Positions 54,595 to 63,837 of a stretch of 64,000 nt of DNA are shown piece after piece. The DNA lies in NCBI GenBank assembly GCA_044449065.1, contig JBIOHP010000011.1:50811-114810 (forward strand). Direction: 5' to 3'. The translations under genes were made by a program, and so were the position numbers. Numbering within the stretch: the first letter of the stretch is position 1; every line of letters begins with the position of its first letter. Source of the stretch: JBIOHP01 sp044449065 (lineage in GTDB: Bacteria > Bacteroidota > Ignavibacteria > UBA10030 > SZUA-254). A model generated the notes under the pieces. That model was not told the origin of the DNA, did no database searches, and worked only from the letters and a program-made list of their open reading frames with translations.

Positions 54595-55248
54595 ATGCTT
54601 TCCATCCGGAAGATCAGTTTTGTAATCATATTATTCATTGTGCTGATGCATGCAGGATGTGAGCCAATTTCTGTTGTGCCAACGCCAACCGATTTTGATA
54701 AAACTGCTACTATTAACGGTTATGTTGTGCCGGATACGGTTCAAATCAATCAATTGTTTAATGTACAGGTAAGTTTTCAATCTGCCTGCAACGAGAATAT
54801 TGTGGGAGTCCGGAGGGAGAATTTCAACACACGAATCGTCTATACCCCCATAGTCCATCAATATCCCGGCCAAAATTGCAACACACCGGTAGTATATACA
54901 ACCGCCCCCGAAACACTCGGAATCTACAGCGGTGGACTGGACACGATTGAAATAGTTGGATCTCAGGCAATCTCCCTGAAACCAGTTTACGCTGTTGGTA
55001 TAGTAAATCATCCTGCACAATATAAGTTTCATTTTCTTTTTACAAATTCCACAGGTGGAGATGCGCAGTATGCCGCAACGTTTCAGCGTCTGAGCGAACC
55101 AATCGCAAAATCAATCACGACGGATGCTAACGGTTATTGGGATACAACTTTTACAGACACGCTCCCAAAGATTAAGTATAAAATTTCCGGAATTTCATTT
55201 GAAGCAGTCCGAGGAGTAACTGAGAGCGGGGTAATACTGACTCAGTGA
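54595..55248 (+). CDS. Lipoprotein of unknown function
   Basis: A 217-residue exported lipoprotein: the chosen ATG gives MLSIRKISFVIILFIVLMHAGC, with the lipid-bearing Cys at 22. An upstream start at 54568 adds only nine residues ahead of the signal. The mature part is beta-rich with no recognised domain. Its stop overlaps the start of kdsA by three bases, so it heads the Kdo/LPS operon. Confidence 0.7.
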   Translation: MLSIRKISFVIILFIVLMHAGCEPISVVPTPTDFDKTATINGYVVPDTVQINQLFNVQVSFQSACNENIVGVRRENFNTRIVYTPIVHQYPGQNCNTPVVYTTAPETLGIYSGGLDTIEIVGSQAISLKPVYAVGIVNHPAQYKFHFLFTNSTGGDAQYAATFQRLSEPIAKSITTDANGYWDTTFTDTLPKIKYKISGISFEAVRGVTESGVILTQ

Positions 55249-56087
55249 AGAAAATCCCTAAAAAAATCTTCATTAATTCATTGGTGATTGGGGGAAACAC
55301 CCCATTGGTGTTAATAGCCGGACCCTGTGTTATTGAAGGAAGGGATATAACCCTGAAGACAGCATCAAAAATAAAAAATATATGTTCCGATCGCAATGTC
55401 CCTTTCATTTTTAAATCATCCTACAAAAAAGCGAATCGCACCAGCGGTAAATCATTCTCCGGAATAAAGATGGATGCAGCATTACGGATTCTGGAGGAGG
55501 TAAAGAACGATCTCGGTGTGCCGGTTCTCACAGACATCCATACCGAAGCAGAGATTGCATCGGCGGCGGAAGTCGCGGATATTTTGCAGATACCTGCATT
55601 CCTCTCCCGTCAAACTGATTTACTGCAAGCTGCGGGAAAAAGTAAAAAAATTATCAATATTAAAAAAGGACAATTTCTTGCGCCGGACGATATGCAGCAT
55701 CAGGCAGAGAAGGTCAGGATGACGGGCAATTCGAAAATATTGCTCACAGAACGGGGAACCACATTCGGATACCACAATCTTGTTGTCGATATACGGTCGT
55801 TGATGATCATGCGCGAATTCGGTTATCCGGTTATTCTCGATGCGACGCACTCGGTACAGTTGCCCGGCGGTGAGAAAGACCGATCCGGAGGTCAGCCCGC
55901 ATTTATTTTTCCGATTGCCCGCGCTGGAGTCGCTGCCGGTATCGACGGATTATTCATTGAAACACATCCTGATCCTCCGCGCGCGCTGAGCGATGCGGCG
56001 AGCCAGTTGAAACTCGATCTTCTGGGCAAACTTCTCGATCAGGTTATTCCTCTCGATGCATTAGTAAAGGAGCAGTTTGCCGATTAA
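55245..56087 (+). CDS. kdsA: 3-deoxy-8-phosphooctulonate synthase
   Basis: Condenses arabinose 5-phosphate with phosphoenolpyruvate to Kdo-8-phosphate for lipid A inner core. 280 residues. LIAGPCVIEGRD near the start, FKSSYKKANRTS (about 56-67), TDIHTEAE and the C-terminal GGQPAFIFPIARAG and LFIETHPDPPRA are family signatures. GTG at 55245 is the start, overlapping the lipoprotein stop. Confidence 0.97.
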   Translation: MKKIPKKIFINSLVIGGNTPLVLIAGPCVIEGRDITLKTASKIKNICSDRNVPFIFKSSYKKANRTSGKSFSGIKMDAALRILEEVKNDLGVPVLTDIHTEAEIASAAEVADILQIPAFLSRQTDLLQAAGKSKKIINIKKGQFLAPDDMQHQAEKVRMTGNSKILLTERGTTFGYHNLVVDIRSLMIMREFGYPVILDATHSVQLPGGEKDRSGGQPAFIFPIARAGVAAGIDGLFIETHPDPPRALSDAASQLKLDLLGKLLDQVIPLDALVKEQFAD

Positions 56088-56595
56088 GAAAAAAAACAAA
56101 CGGATCCCGGCTGCGCGTCTCGCAAAAATCAAACTTGTGATCCTTGACGTTGACGGCGTAATGACCGACGGGCGAATGGTGTACGGCGTCAACGGGATCG
56201 ATCTGAAATTTTTTGACGTCTACGACGGTTTCGGAATTACCCGCGCTATTGAAAAAGGGCTTCGGCTTGCAATCATCTCACGCGGCGCTTCGGAGGTTTC
56301 ATTGAAACGCGCGAACGCTCTCGGCATAACCGATGTTCAGCAGCGGGCGTCGGATAAGCTGAAGGTTGCCGAAGAGATGTTCGCGAGTTATAATCTCGAT
56401 CCGTCCGAAGTTTGTTTTATCGGCGATGACGAGTACGATTTGGGACTTCTCCGCGCGGTGGGCGTAAGCGCTGCGCCCGGGACGGCATATCCCCCGGTGA
56501 GAGCGGAAGTTGATATTGTCACAAAGGCGCCCGGCGGACGCGGCGCAGTCAGGGAAGTGCTCGATATGATCCTGCGGGCAAAAAATTTATTGTAG
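56077..56595 (+). CDS. kdsC: 3-deoxy-D-manno-octulosonate 8-phosphate phosphatase
   Basis: HAD-type phosphatase that removes phosphate from Kdo-8-P. 172 residues with the nucleophile in VILDVDGVMTDG (about 21-32), IISRG, and the metal-binding IGDDEYDLGLL (about 115-125). TTG at 56077 overlaps the kdsA end by 11 bases, so the two are coupled. No extra domain. Confidence 0.95.
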   Translation: MPIKKKNKRIPAARLAKIKLVILDVDGVMTDGRMVYGVNGIDLKFFDVYDGFGITRAIEKGLRLAIISRGASEVSLKRANALGITDVQQRASDKLKVAEEMFASYNLDPSEVCFIGDDEYDLGLLRAVGVSAAPGTAYPPVRAEVDIVTKAPGGRGAVREVLDMILRAKNLL

Positions 56596-56600
56596 CGCCA

Positions 56601-57368
56601 ATGCGAAACGAGGACCCCGCACCGGAATATCCTCGTCTTTTGACTGAACAGGAAGAAGAATGGATCGCATGGATTTTACCCGCGAATCGAAGCGGGTATG
56701 AGAAGTTTAGGGAGTTGTTAACAGGTAAGGTTGTCATTGGCGAGGGGCGGAGGGGCGCGGGTGAAATAATTTTGGGGATTCAAAATGAAAACCCCGATTT
56801 CAGTTCGCCGCTGGCTCCGGTCGTTGCGTACGGAGTAATTGAAACCGACCGGGGAGATATATCTATTACGCTGCGGGATTTCAGCGACGGCCAAATTTCT
56901 CTTGAGATAGTGAGCCGGAAAGAAGACCATGTCCCTTTCCAATTCATGGAAAAGCGACGTTGGACATATTCACTTTGGGAACCCGGTCAGTATTGCCCGC
57001 AGTGTGCAAAAACCGTTCGGGAAATTAGTATAGATGCGGGGAATAATCAAGTTTACACATTGGCAATTTGTGTCGTTGATAAAAGGATATGGAGCCACGA
57101 TTCGAGAATGGGAATGATTACTCTTGTCCCGATTACAAATTTCTACAATGAGTTGATGCTCCATAAAAATATCCGCGATCCGGAATTGGCGCTTGATGGC
57201 AAACGGTTGTTCACCAATTTGCAAAAATATTCCGATGAAGATCTGGCATACGCGTTTTCATCCTATTCAAAGCTGCTTCATCGTTTGACGCCCGTAACGC
57301 CTGTTGAATCTATTGAAATACGGAAAGCAACGCTGCGTGATCGTTTAAAAAGAATGTTTTCGAAATAA
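56601..57368 (+). CDS. Hypothetical protein within the Kdo/LPS operon
   Basis: A 255-residue soluble protein I do not recognise. It has a CxxC in QYCPQCAKTVREI (about 133-145) that could bind zinc or act as a redox site, and a helical C-terminus (LRDRLKRMFSK). No signal peptide. It starts six bases after kdsC and ends 16 bases before kdsD, so it is in the middle of a tightly packed pathway. Its placement suggests a link to LPS synthesis, but nothing in the sequence shows it. Confidence 0.6.
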   Translation: MRNEDPAPEYPRLLTEQEEEWIAWILPANRSGYEKFRELLTGKVVIGEGRRGAGEIILGIQNENPDFSSPLAPVVAYGVIETDRGDISITLRDFSDGQISLEIVSRKEDHVPFQFMEKRRWTYSLWEPGQYCPQCAKTVREISIDAGNNQVYTLAICVVDKRIWSHDSRMGMITLVPITNFYNELMLHKNIRDPELALDGKRLFTNLQKYSDEDLAYAFSSYSKLLHRLTPVTPVESIEIRKATLRDRLKRMFSK

Positions 57369-57384
57369 GTCTGAGAGAATATGC

Positions 57385-58383
57385 ATGGTTGAAACTATAT
57401 CAAAAAATTCCGCAATAATTGATAAAGGGAAAGATGTTCTCCGGATCGAAGCTGAAGCGATCCGGCGGCTGATTGATAATGTTGGAGATAATTTTGTTGC
57501 GGCGGTGGAGTTGATCTATCGCTGCAAGGGAAGAGCGATCATCACCGGCATGGGGAAATCGGGCATTATCGCACGTAAAATAGCCGGTACGCTGAATTCC
57601 ACGGGCACTCCGGCATTATTTCTTCATCCTTCGGACGCTATTCACGGAGACCTTGGGAGCGTGAGAGAAGATGACGTGATTATCTGCATATCCAAAAGCG
57701 GCGACACGGCTGAACTGCATCACCTTCTTGAAATGTTCAAGCGAATTGGAATTCCTATTATTTCTATGGTTGGAGTTGTGAATTCCAAACTAGCCCAGGC
57801 GTCCGATGTGGTGTTGGATGTGAGCGTCATTGAGGAGGCATGTCCGTACGATCTTGCCCCGACAGCATCCACAACTGCGACGCTGGCTATGGGAGACGCG
57901 TTGGCGATGGCGCTGCTGGAAAAACGCGACTTTTCTATGGAGCAGTTTGCTATGTTTCACCCCGGAGGAAATCTCGGGAAACGGCTCTTCCTTAAAATCA
58001 GCGAATTCATGGTAAAGGGAGAAGCGGTTCCAAAGGTCGGTCGATCTGTTTCGCTGCACGATGCTATTCTTGAGATGACAACGAAACGCCTTGGCGCCAC
58101 CTGTGTTGTCGATGAGAAGGGAAAACTCATTGGCATTGTTACGGACGGTGATTTGCGCCGCTTATTGCAAAAAAACACCGATGTTTCCAAGCTTACCGCC
58201 GAGATGGTGATGACCCGCCGTCCGAAAACCATTCTGGAATCGATGCTCGCTTCGGCGGCTCTTCAGGAAATGGAAACGCATAAGATCACCCAACTCATTG
58301 TCGTCGATCAGGAGAATAAACCGGTAGGTATGGTGCATCTCCACGAGCTCGTGAAAGCTGGGTTGGGAGGGGATCAACAATAA
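57385..58383 (+). CDS. kdsD: Arabinose 5-phosphate isomerase (KpsF/GutQ family)
   Basis: Converts ribulose 5-phosphate to arabinose 5-phosphate, the first Kdo precursor. 332 residues: an SIS sugar-isomerase domain (about 35-180) with IITGMGKSGIIARKIAGTLNS and CISKSGDTAEL, then two CBS domains (about 210-330) ending in VGMVHLHELVKAGL. The ATG at 57385 is chosen; one at 57381 is out of frame and stops at once. Confidence 0.95.
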   Translation: MVETISKNSAIIDKGKDVLRIEAEAIRRLIDNVGDNFVAAVELIYRCKGRAIITGMGKSGIIARKIAGTLNSTGTPALFLHPSDAIHGDLGSVREDDVIICISKSGDTAELHHLLEMFKRIGIPIISMVGVVNSKLAQASDVVLDVSVIEEACPYDLAPTASTTATLAMGDALAMALLEKRDFSMEQFAMFHPGGNLGKRLFLKISEFMVKGEAVPKVGRSVSLHDAILEMTTKRLGATCVVDEKGKLIGIVTDGDLRRLLQKNTDVSKLTAEMVMTRRPKTILESMLASAALQEMETHKITQLIVVDQENKPVGMVHLHELVKAGLGGDQQ

Positions 58384-58391
58384 TTAGCATC

Positions 58392-58946
58392 ATGAAAGAT
58401 TTCTACCGCAATATATTCCATCTATCTTGTTTTATCATCGCTTTTCTCATGGTATCCGGATGTGAGGAGAAATTACAACCGAGTGTAACATCGAACGGTC
58501 CGCCGCGCGATATCCCATCGCAGGAAAGCTGGAATGCAAAAATTGTTTTCTCTGATTCGGGGAGAATAAGCGCGATCCTACACGCCGGGCACATCGCCGT
58601 GTATGACGACCGGAGGTACACAACCCTTGACTCGAACATCACCGTCGATTTCTATGATGAAAACGCAAAGCATACGTCTATCCTTACCGCGCGACGTGGC
58701 AGAGTAAACGATATCACGCACGATTTCGAAGCATACGAGAATGTCGTTGTTGTTTCCGATAGCGGCGGAACGCTGCGGACGGAAGAATTATTCTGGGACA
58801 ACGGGCGGGCATTAATTCATACGGAGAAATTTGTGGATATCACATCGCCAACCGAACATATTCAGGGCATGGGTCTGGAATCCGATCAAAACCTGAAACA
58901 TTATACCATTAAACACGTTACAGGTCAGGCAATTACCAATCAATGA
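58392..58946 (+). CDS. lptC: LPS transport protein LptC
   Basis: Membrane-anchored periplasmic protein that passes LPS from LptBFG to LptA. 184 residues. A hydrophobic N-terminus with FLMVSGCEE carries a lipobox-like Cys, so it may be a lipoprotein rather than a simple anchored protein. The mature region has the beta-jellyroll repeats (TLDSNITVDFYDEN, LTARRGRVN, EAYENVVVVSDSG) of LptC. Ends four bases into the next gene. Confidence 0.88.
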   Translation: MKDFYRNIFHLSCFIIAFLMVSGCEEKLQPSVTSNGPPRDIPSQESWNAKIVFSDSGRISAILHAGHIAVYDDRRYTTLDSNITVDFYDENAKHTSILTARRGRVNDITHDFEAYENVVVVSDSGGTLRTEELFWDNGRALIHTEKFVDITSPTEHIQGMGLESDQNLKHYTIKHVTGQAITNQ

Positions 58947-60235
58947 TTCGATTTTCGGTTCATGGAGCGTATTGGACAATCCTTGCAATAGGGATTTCGT
59001 TAATCGGGTTTTCATCCTTGTATGCCCAGGAAGAAAAAAAAGATATTGTCATTGTGGATCATGCCGATAGTCTGATCGGACTTGAGATCAACGGCGAAAG
59101 CGCGCGCCAGTTAATTGGCAATGTGAAATTAACCCACGGAAAAACGGTTGTTACCTGCAATAGGGCTATTCAATTCCGGCAGTCAAATAAAGTGAGTCTG
59201 CAGGGCGACGTAATCGTGAAAGACGACAGTATGACGCTTTTTACCCAGAACGGCATGTACTACGGCAATGAAAGAATCGCGGAGGCTTTCGATGGGGTGC
59301 GAGTTGAAGAAAGGACAAGTACCGTTCGCGCCAAGTACGGAAAATATTACACGAGCGAACGGAGAGCGAATTTCAAAAACGAAGTCTCGGTGGAAGACTC
59401 CGCCTCGCGCCTCACGTCGAACGAGCTGGTGTATTTCCGCGACAGCCAGAAAACCATTGCCGATGGAAATGTGAAAATCGTCAACCGTGAAAATCGGATT
59501 ACGATCTTCGGCGAACATTTTGAGAACAATAAAAGCAGAGAATACAGCATTATGACGGTGAACCCGCTTGCGATCCAACTCGACACCGCAGGCGTTGATA
59601 AATTCGATACGTTGTATATACGGAGCGATACCATGAAATCGTACCGCCAGAACGTGGAGGAATTGATTACCTCGGGAAATGTCTCGCTCAAGCGGAGCGG
59701 CTTCTTGAGCGAATCCGGGCTGACAATTTTTTACACCAAGCTCGACAGCATTAAGATGAACATTTCGCCGGTGGTGTGGTACGAACAGAACCCAAAGGAA
59801 ACAACCCAGGTAACGGGTGATTCCATTTTTGTGAAACTCGAAAAACGGAAATTGAAACGGATGAATGTGCGCGGCAATTCTCTTGCGGTTTCGCAGGTGG
59901 ATTCAGTTCACCGGGGACGGTATCACCAAATGTCCGGACAGGATATGGTGATCCTTTTCGATAGCAACACCGTGAGGCAAATTGATATCGATAAAACGGT
60001 CACCTTGCTGTATTACACGTTTGATGGCGACGAACCGAACGGGCTCAATAAAACGACCGGCGATCACGGCACGATGACGTTTTTCGACAAGAAAATCGAT
60101 CGTGTAAAAGTTACAGGCGGGGTGGAGGGACAATATTATCCCGAAAAAATGGTAAAAGGCAAAGAGATTGATTATAATATTACGGCATTCGATTGGCGCA
60201 CGCCGCGTCGTTCGAAAAAAACAGTTATAAACTAA
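58943..60235 (+). CDS. lptA: OstA/LptA-like LPS transport protein
   Basis: A 430-residue periplasmic protein with a signal peptide (YWTILAIGISLIGFSSLYAQ). It is built from OstA-type beta-strands (LIGNVKLTHGKTVVTCNRA, LQGDVIVKDDSM, YGNERIAEAFDGVRV). LptA of E. coli has about 185 residues, so this is more than twice the size and may hold two jellyrolls, as in other FCB-group OstA proteins. It bridges the periplasm between LptC and the outer-membrane LptDE. No lptD is in the window. Confidence 0.88.
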   Translation: MIRFSVHGAYWTILAIGISLIGFSSLYAQEEKKDIVIVDHADSLIGLEINGESARQLIGNVKLTHGKTVVTCNRAIQFRQSNKVSLQGDVIVKDDSMTLFTQNGMYYGNERIAEAFDGVRVEERTSTVRAKYGKYYTSERRANFKNEVSVEDSASRLTSNELVYFRDSQKTIADGNVKIVNRENRITIFGEHFENNKSREYSIMTVNPLAIQLDTAGVDKFDTLYIRSDTMKSYRQNVEELITSGNVSLKRSGFLSESGLTIFYTKLDSIKMNISPVVWYEQNPKETTQVTGDSIFVKLEKRKLKRMNVRGNSLAVSQVDSVHRGRYHQMSGQDMVILFDSNTVRQIDIDKTVTLLYYTFDGDEPNGLNKTTGDHGTMTFFDKKIDRVKVTGGVEGQYYPEKMVKGKEIDYNITAFDWRTPRRSKKTVIN

Positions 60236-60271
60236 CAAATAATCATCGGTTATCAGCCGCAGGTAAATATC

Positions 60272-61039
60272 TTGGAAGAACAAATTCAGCATCCGGCGCC
60301 CGGAACAAAAATTCTTCGCACCGAAAATCTTTTCAAGCGGTATAAGAAACGGTACGTTGTGAACGAAGTCAGCATCGACGTGAAACAGGGCGAGGTGGTC
60401 GGGTTGCTCGGTCCCAACGGCGCCGGGAAAACAACCACCTTCTACATGATTGTTGGGATGATCCGTCCGAACGAAGGGAAAGTATTTCTCGACGATGCAG
60501 AAATAACGAAAGCCCCTATGTACCGCCGGGCGAGGATGGGGATCGGATACCTGCCTCAGGAGGCGTCAATTTTCCGAAGGTTAACCGTAAAGGAAAATCT
60601 TCTTGCCGTGCTCGAAATGATGAAGTTAACTCGTACGGAACGGGAAACCCGCTGCGCTCAATTGATGGAAGATTTTGGATTGACGCGCCTGCAAAAGAAT
60701 AAGGGGTACATGCTATCGGGCGGCGAACGCCGGAGAACCGAAATTGCCCGCGCGCTTGCGACGGATCCAAAATTCATTCTTCTTGACGAGCCGTTCGCAG
60801 GGATCGACCCGATTGCCGTAGAGGATATCATGCGGATTGTTCAGGAATTGCGAAACAGGAATATCGGCGTGCTCATTACCGACCATAACGTGCATGAGAC
60901 GCTCTCAATCACCGACCGGTCGTATTTATTGTTTGAAGGAAAAATTCTCAAGTACGGCACCGCTGAATCGCTTGCCGCCGATCCCGAAGCCCGCCGCTTA
61001 TACCTCGGCGAAAAATTTAAGCTCGATCGGTACGAGTAA
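60272..61039 (+). CDS. lptB: LPS export ABC transporter ATPase LptB
   Basis: Cytoplasmic ATPase of the LptBFG exporter. 255 residues. The Walker A GPNGAGKTT, the LSGGERRRTEIARAL signature, Walker B FILLDEPFAGIDP, and the switch His in LITDHNVHET are all present. TTG start at 60272 with AGGT upstream. The permeases LptF and LptG are not nearby. Last gene of the Kdo/LPS run; family A repeat A5 follows 26 bases later. Confidence 0.96.
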   Translation: MEEQIQHPAPGTKILRTENLFKRYKKRYVVNEVSIDVKQGEVVGLLGPNGAGKTTTFYMIVGMIRPNEGKVFLDDAEITKAPMYRRARMGIGYLPQEASIFRRLTVKENLLAVLEMMKLTRTERETRCAQLMEDFGLTRLQKNKGYMLSGGERRRTEIARALATDPKFILLDEPFAGIDPIAVEDIMRIVQELRNRNIGVLITDHNVHETLSITDRSYLLFEGKILKYGTAESLAADPEARRLYLGEKFKLDRYE

Positions 61040-61065
61040 CACCCTCCGCGCAAAAAAGGAACGAC

Positions 61066-61137
61066 GAGTCATCCCGAACTTGTTTCGGGATCCAATAAGT
61101 TGAGTAAACGGATGCTGAACCAAGTTCAGCATGACTC
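61066..61137. repeat. Family A double-hairpin repeat, copy A5
   Basis: Opens GAGTCATCCCGAACTTG and closes ATGACTC. Hairpins CCCGAACTTGTTTCGGG and GCTGAACCAAGTTCAGC. It lies between the converging ends of lptB and the DUF1259 gene and may stop transcription in both directions. Confidence 0.75.
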
Positions 61138-61161
61138 AGAGGATCGATAAATATTTTTCTA

Positions 61162-62055
61162 TTATTGCTTCAAATTAAATTCCGCTGTTCCCTTCTTCGT
61201 CCCTTTGCCGATTGCATCCAGCGCCGCATGGATGCCGTTGGCAAGATGAACCGGTTCGTCATATCCCCAAAAATGGAGGAAATATATTTTTGGCGATTCG
61301 TTCATCAGGTGATTATGGATCGCAGTAACCGGGATGTCGTACGAGAGCAGGGTATGCATTACGGCTTGGACGTCCCTTGACAGGAGCACAAAATCGCCGG
61401 TGACGGCGGCATTCGATCCATCGATCTGAAAATTCACGGAGGTCGTTAATCCCATATAGGGTGTTATCTCCATTCCATTATCCATTACTTTCTCTTTCAA
61501 GGGTATGCCATACTGAACCACATCTCCTTTCACCGTTCCTTTCGTGCCCATGATCGAATCAACCGGCGACCAATCGAAATATTTTGAAGTACGCGTTGCG
61601 GTTTCTCCAATCGGCGTTCCGGTAGCTGCAAATATATTTTTCATCGTTCCGGCGAGCTTGACGGCGTCGCCCGTTGCCATGATATGCATATAAATGATTT
61701 CGGGAGACTCGCCGATAATATGGTTGTGCATTCCCGTAACGGCGATTCCGGCGGAATCGAGCATGAGTTCGACGCGCGGGACTTCGGAATCGAGTATCAC
61801 AAGGTCGCCCATCATCACTGCCGATTTACCGGCAGGTTTGAAAACCAGCCATGTCGTCAGGGCAAGATCGGGCGAAATTTTAATGCTTTCCATAGTAACG
61901 TCAAGATCGGTTCGGGGAAAGGTTATTTTAAACATGTCCCCCTGCGTGGCGCCTTTTTTCTGGAACAGTTTTTCAATCTGCGACCATGTCGTCGGCGCGC
62001 TGAAGCAATATACGCTTAGAGTAAAAACCATCATGGTTACAAATATTTTCTTCAT
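61162..62055 (-). CDS. DUF1259 (LppY/LpqO family) exported protein
   Basis: A 297-residue protein with a signal peptide (IFVTMMVFTLSVYCFSA). It has two similar halves, each with a conserved M-x-NH-x-[IL] pattern: TGMHNHIIGESPEIIYMH and TAIHNHLMNESPKIYFLH. The His of each HNH could bind a metal or be catalytic. DUF1259/LppY proteins have no known activity. ATG at 62055 is preceded by AGGACTCT. Confidence 0.85.
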   Translation of the reverse strand: MKKIFVTMMVFTLSVYCFSAPTTWSQIEKLFQKKGATQGDMFKITFPRTDLDVTMESIKISPDLALTTWLVFKPAGKSAVMMGDLVILDSEVPRVELMLDSAGIAVTGMHNHIIGESPEIIYMHIMATGDAVKLAGTMKNIFAATGTPIGETATRTSKYFDWSPVDSIMGTKGTVKGDVVQYGIPLKEKVMDNGMEITPYMGLTTSVNFQIDGSNAAVTGDFVLLSRDVQAVMHTLLSYDIPVTAIHNHLMNESPKIYFLHFWGYDEPVHLANGIHAALDAIGKGTKKGTAEFNLKQ

Positions 62056-62133
62056 AGAGTCCTCTCCTGAATATTCAAAAGATTATTACACATTTATCGA
62101 GAATATAACGCTATATTTCAGCAAATAAATCCC

Positions 62134-62520
62134 TTATTCTGTTATGGCGTCCGCTTCGATCTCAATCAGCATTGCGGGATCGACGAGTCGTTGAACCTCC
62201 ACCATCGTTGTGGCGGGTTTAATCATGCCGAAAATTTCGCCGTGCGCGCGTGCGATTTCTTCCCAATCGGCGATATTGGTAACAAACATCCGCGTCCGCG
62301 CCACATCGGTGAGGCGCGCGCCGGCTTTTTGCAATGCCGTTTCAATATTCCTGATCGCTTGAATGGTTTGCGCGTACGCGTCTCCCGCTCCCACGATTTT
62401 TCCGTCGGCGCCGGTGGCGGTGGTGCCGGAGACGAAGATATGATTGCCGATCTTCACTGCGCGGGAATAACCCGCAATCGGTTCCCATTTCGTGCCGCTG
62501 GAGATTAAGATGCGTTCCAT
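62134..62520 (-). CDS. RidA family (YjgF/YER057c) protein
   Basis: A 128-residue trimeric enzyme-like protein that by family knowledge hydrolyses reactive enamine/imine intermediates. SSGTKWEPIAGYSRAVKIGNHIFVSG at the start and the active-site Arg in VARTRMFVTN are visible. It is close in length to the usual 125-130. Upstream on the same strand is apaG, 16 bases away, so they are probably one unit. Confidence 0.9.
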   Translation of the reverse strand: MERILISSGTKWEPIAGYSRAVKIGNHIFVSGTTATGADGKIVGAGDAYAQTIQAIRNIETALQKAGARLTDVARTRMFVTNIADWEEIARAHGEIFGMIKPATTMVEVQRLVDPAMLIEIEADAITE

Positions 62521-62536
62521 GGATCAATCCTTTTTA

Positions 62537-62920
62537 TTAATTCGTATGCGCGCTCAGGGTAAACCGTGGAATCTCTGCCTGAAACAAATTGCCGTCAGGT
62601 GACTGCATCTGGTAAGCGCCCTCCATGTACCCCTCAAACGATTCGAGGACGCAGAAACTGTTGTACTCGTGAAATTCGCCCAGAGGGATCATCGGCTGCT
62701 TGCCGATAACTCCTTCCCCTTCCACCTCGTCATTGCGTCCGCTTGCGTGATGGATAAGCCACCGCCGCCGGAGGAGCTGAACCTTTTCCTTGCGGCGATT
62801 TTCTATCCTGATAAAGTACGCGAACACAAATTTTTTCATCATCGGATTTGACTGTTCTTCCAGGTACACCGGTTTCACAGTCACCGTGATCCCCCCGGTT
62901 GTCGCTGTATATGTTGTCAT
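62537..62920 (-). CDS. apaG: ApaG family protein
   Basis: A 127-residue protein with the immunoglobulin-like ApaG fold. YFIRIENRRKEKVQLLRRRWLIHHASG and VIGKQPMIPLGEFHEYNSF are signatures. In Salmonella ApaG is linked to cobalt/magnesium resistance; the function is not settled. First gene of a short unit with RidA. Confidence 0.93.
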   Translation of the reverse strand: MTTYTATTGGITVTVKPVYLEEQSNPMMKKFVFAYFIRIENRRKEKVQLLRRRWLIHHASGRNDEVEGEGVIGKQPMIPLGEFHEYNSFCVLESFEGYMEGAYQMQSPDGNLFQAEIPRFTLSAHTN

Positions 62921-62993
62921 AACTGTTGGTTAAACGATAAATCTAATATAAAGATTTTGGGCGTTGATGACAAAAATACTGAGTCTTCGTGAT

Positions 62994-63090
62994 GTCATCG
63001 CAAGTCCGTCCGCTTTACCCGCCGTCTTTTTGGCGGGAGGCGGACGTCGCCTGCCCGATCCGCCATGGCGGATTCAGGCGGGCGATCTCC
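62994..63090. repeat. Family B repeat, copy B3, compound
   Basis: Begins GTCATCGCAAGTCCGTCCG and includes the hairpins ACCCGCC...GGCGGG and GATCCGCCATGGCGGATT, ending GGCGGGCGATCTCC. Same plan as copies B1 and B2 but with more hairpins. It lies upstream of apaG, in the gap before the cytochrome gene. Confidence 0.75.
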
Positions 63091-63130
63091 TGACCACTGT
63101 ACTCTCAAACATAACTTTATGTTGGTATCT

Positions 63131-63246
63131 GACCCTCACCCCGGACAAGATGTATTATATCGAAACTACATGTCCACCCTCTCCCAAATTGGGAGAGAGT
63201 GGCAATGCATCATGTCAAATGTTGAATATTTAATTGGGTGAGGGTC
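63131..63246. repeat. Family D element with perfect terminal inverted repeats
   Basis: GACCCTCACCC at the left and GGGTGAGGGTC at the right are exact 11-base inverted repeats; an inner hairpin CTCTCCC/GGGAGAG lies at 63179-63197. The whole is 116 bp and codes for nothing. It lies in the gap between apaG and the cytochrome gene and is MITE-like. Confidence 0.7.
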
Positions 63247-63312
63247 GGAGCTAACGCAAATATCAGAAACAGATCAATCGAACGTCTAATGATTTTCCTT
63301 TTATAAATAATA

Positions 63313-63837
63313 CTATCTTCCATCCCGTCCGGTGCGCGGCGGTCGCGATTCGGGTTTCTTGCGTCCCCGGTGGCATGTCCAGCAGCCGATGCGGGAATCC
63401 TCATCCAGCCCCTTGATAGTTTTAAATGTTTTCGTATTAATATCGTTCACCATTTGCATCATCCCGCGGGCGGTTTCTTTGGGGATCTGATCGTCCTTAT
63501 CCCAGTCGCCCATGAGATGGCAATTTTTGCATGTAACGCCCAGCGTTCTGCACCACATTGCCATAATATCCGGCAATCTTCCCGCCGGCATCTTTGGATC
63601 AAACGCTTTAATATTTTTGAATACCTCCGTTACCGGCTTATCTTCTTTGCCCTTGATTGCGTCTTTGAGTTTGCTGATTTCTTTTTCAACATTTACCGAA
63701 TTATCGCTCTGCGCAGCGCTATCCTGCGCCAACTCGGCGGGTGACATCGTGCCCGATCCGCTCGCCGGTATGAAGACGAAGCCCATGATAATAAGAGCCG
63801 AGATCAGAATGCTCCCGCCTATAAAACTTTGTTTCAT
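63313..63837 (-). CDS. Exported c-type cytochrome (reaction-centre cytochrome-like)
   Basis: A 174-residue protein with a hydrophobic signal or anchor (ILISALIIMGFVFIPAS). Two heme-binding motifs, CKNCH (about 125) and CWTCH (about 153), show it to bind two hemes c. The pattern MAMWCRTLGVTCKNCH and GCWTCHRG resembles the photosynthetic-reaction-centre cytochrome subunit family seen also in non-phototrophs. It probably carries electrons in the periplasm. The gene before it is beyond the window. Confidence 0.88.
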   Translation of the reverse strand: MKQSFIGGSILISALIIMGFVFIPASGSGTMSPAELAQDSAAQSDNSVNVEKEISKLKDAIKGKEDKPVTEVFKNIKAFDPKMPAGRLPDIMAMWCRTLGVTCKNCHLMGDWDKDDQIPKETARGMMQMVNDINTKTFKTIKGLDEDSRIGCWTCHRGRKKPESRPPRTGRDGR

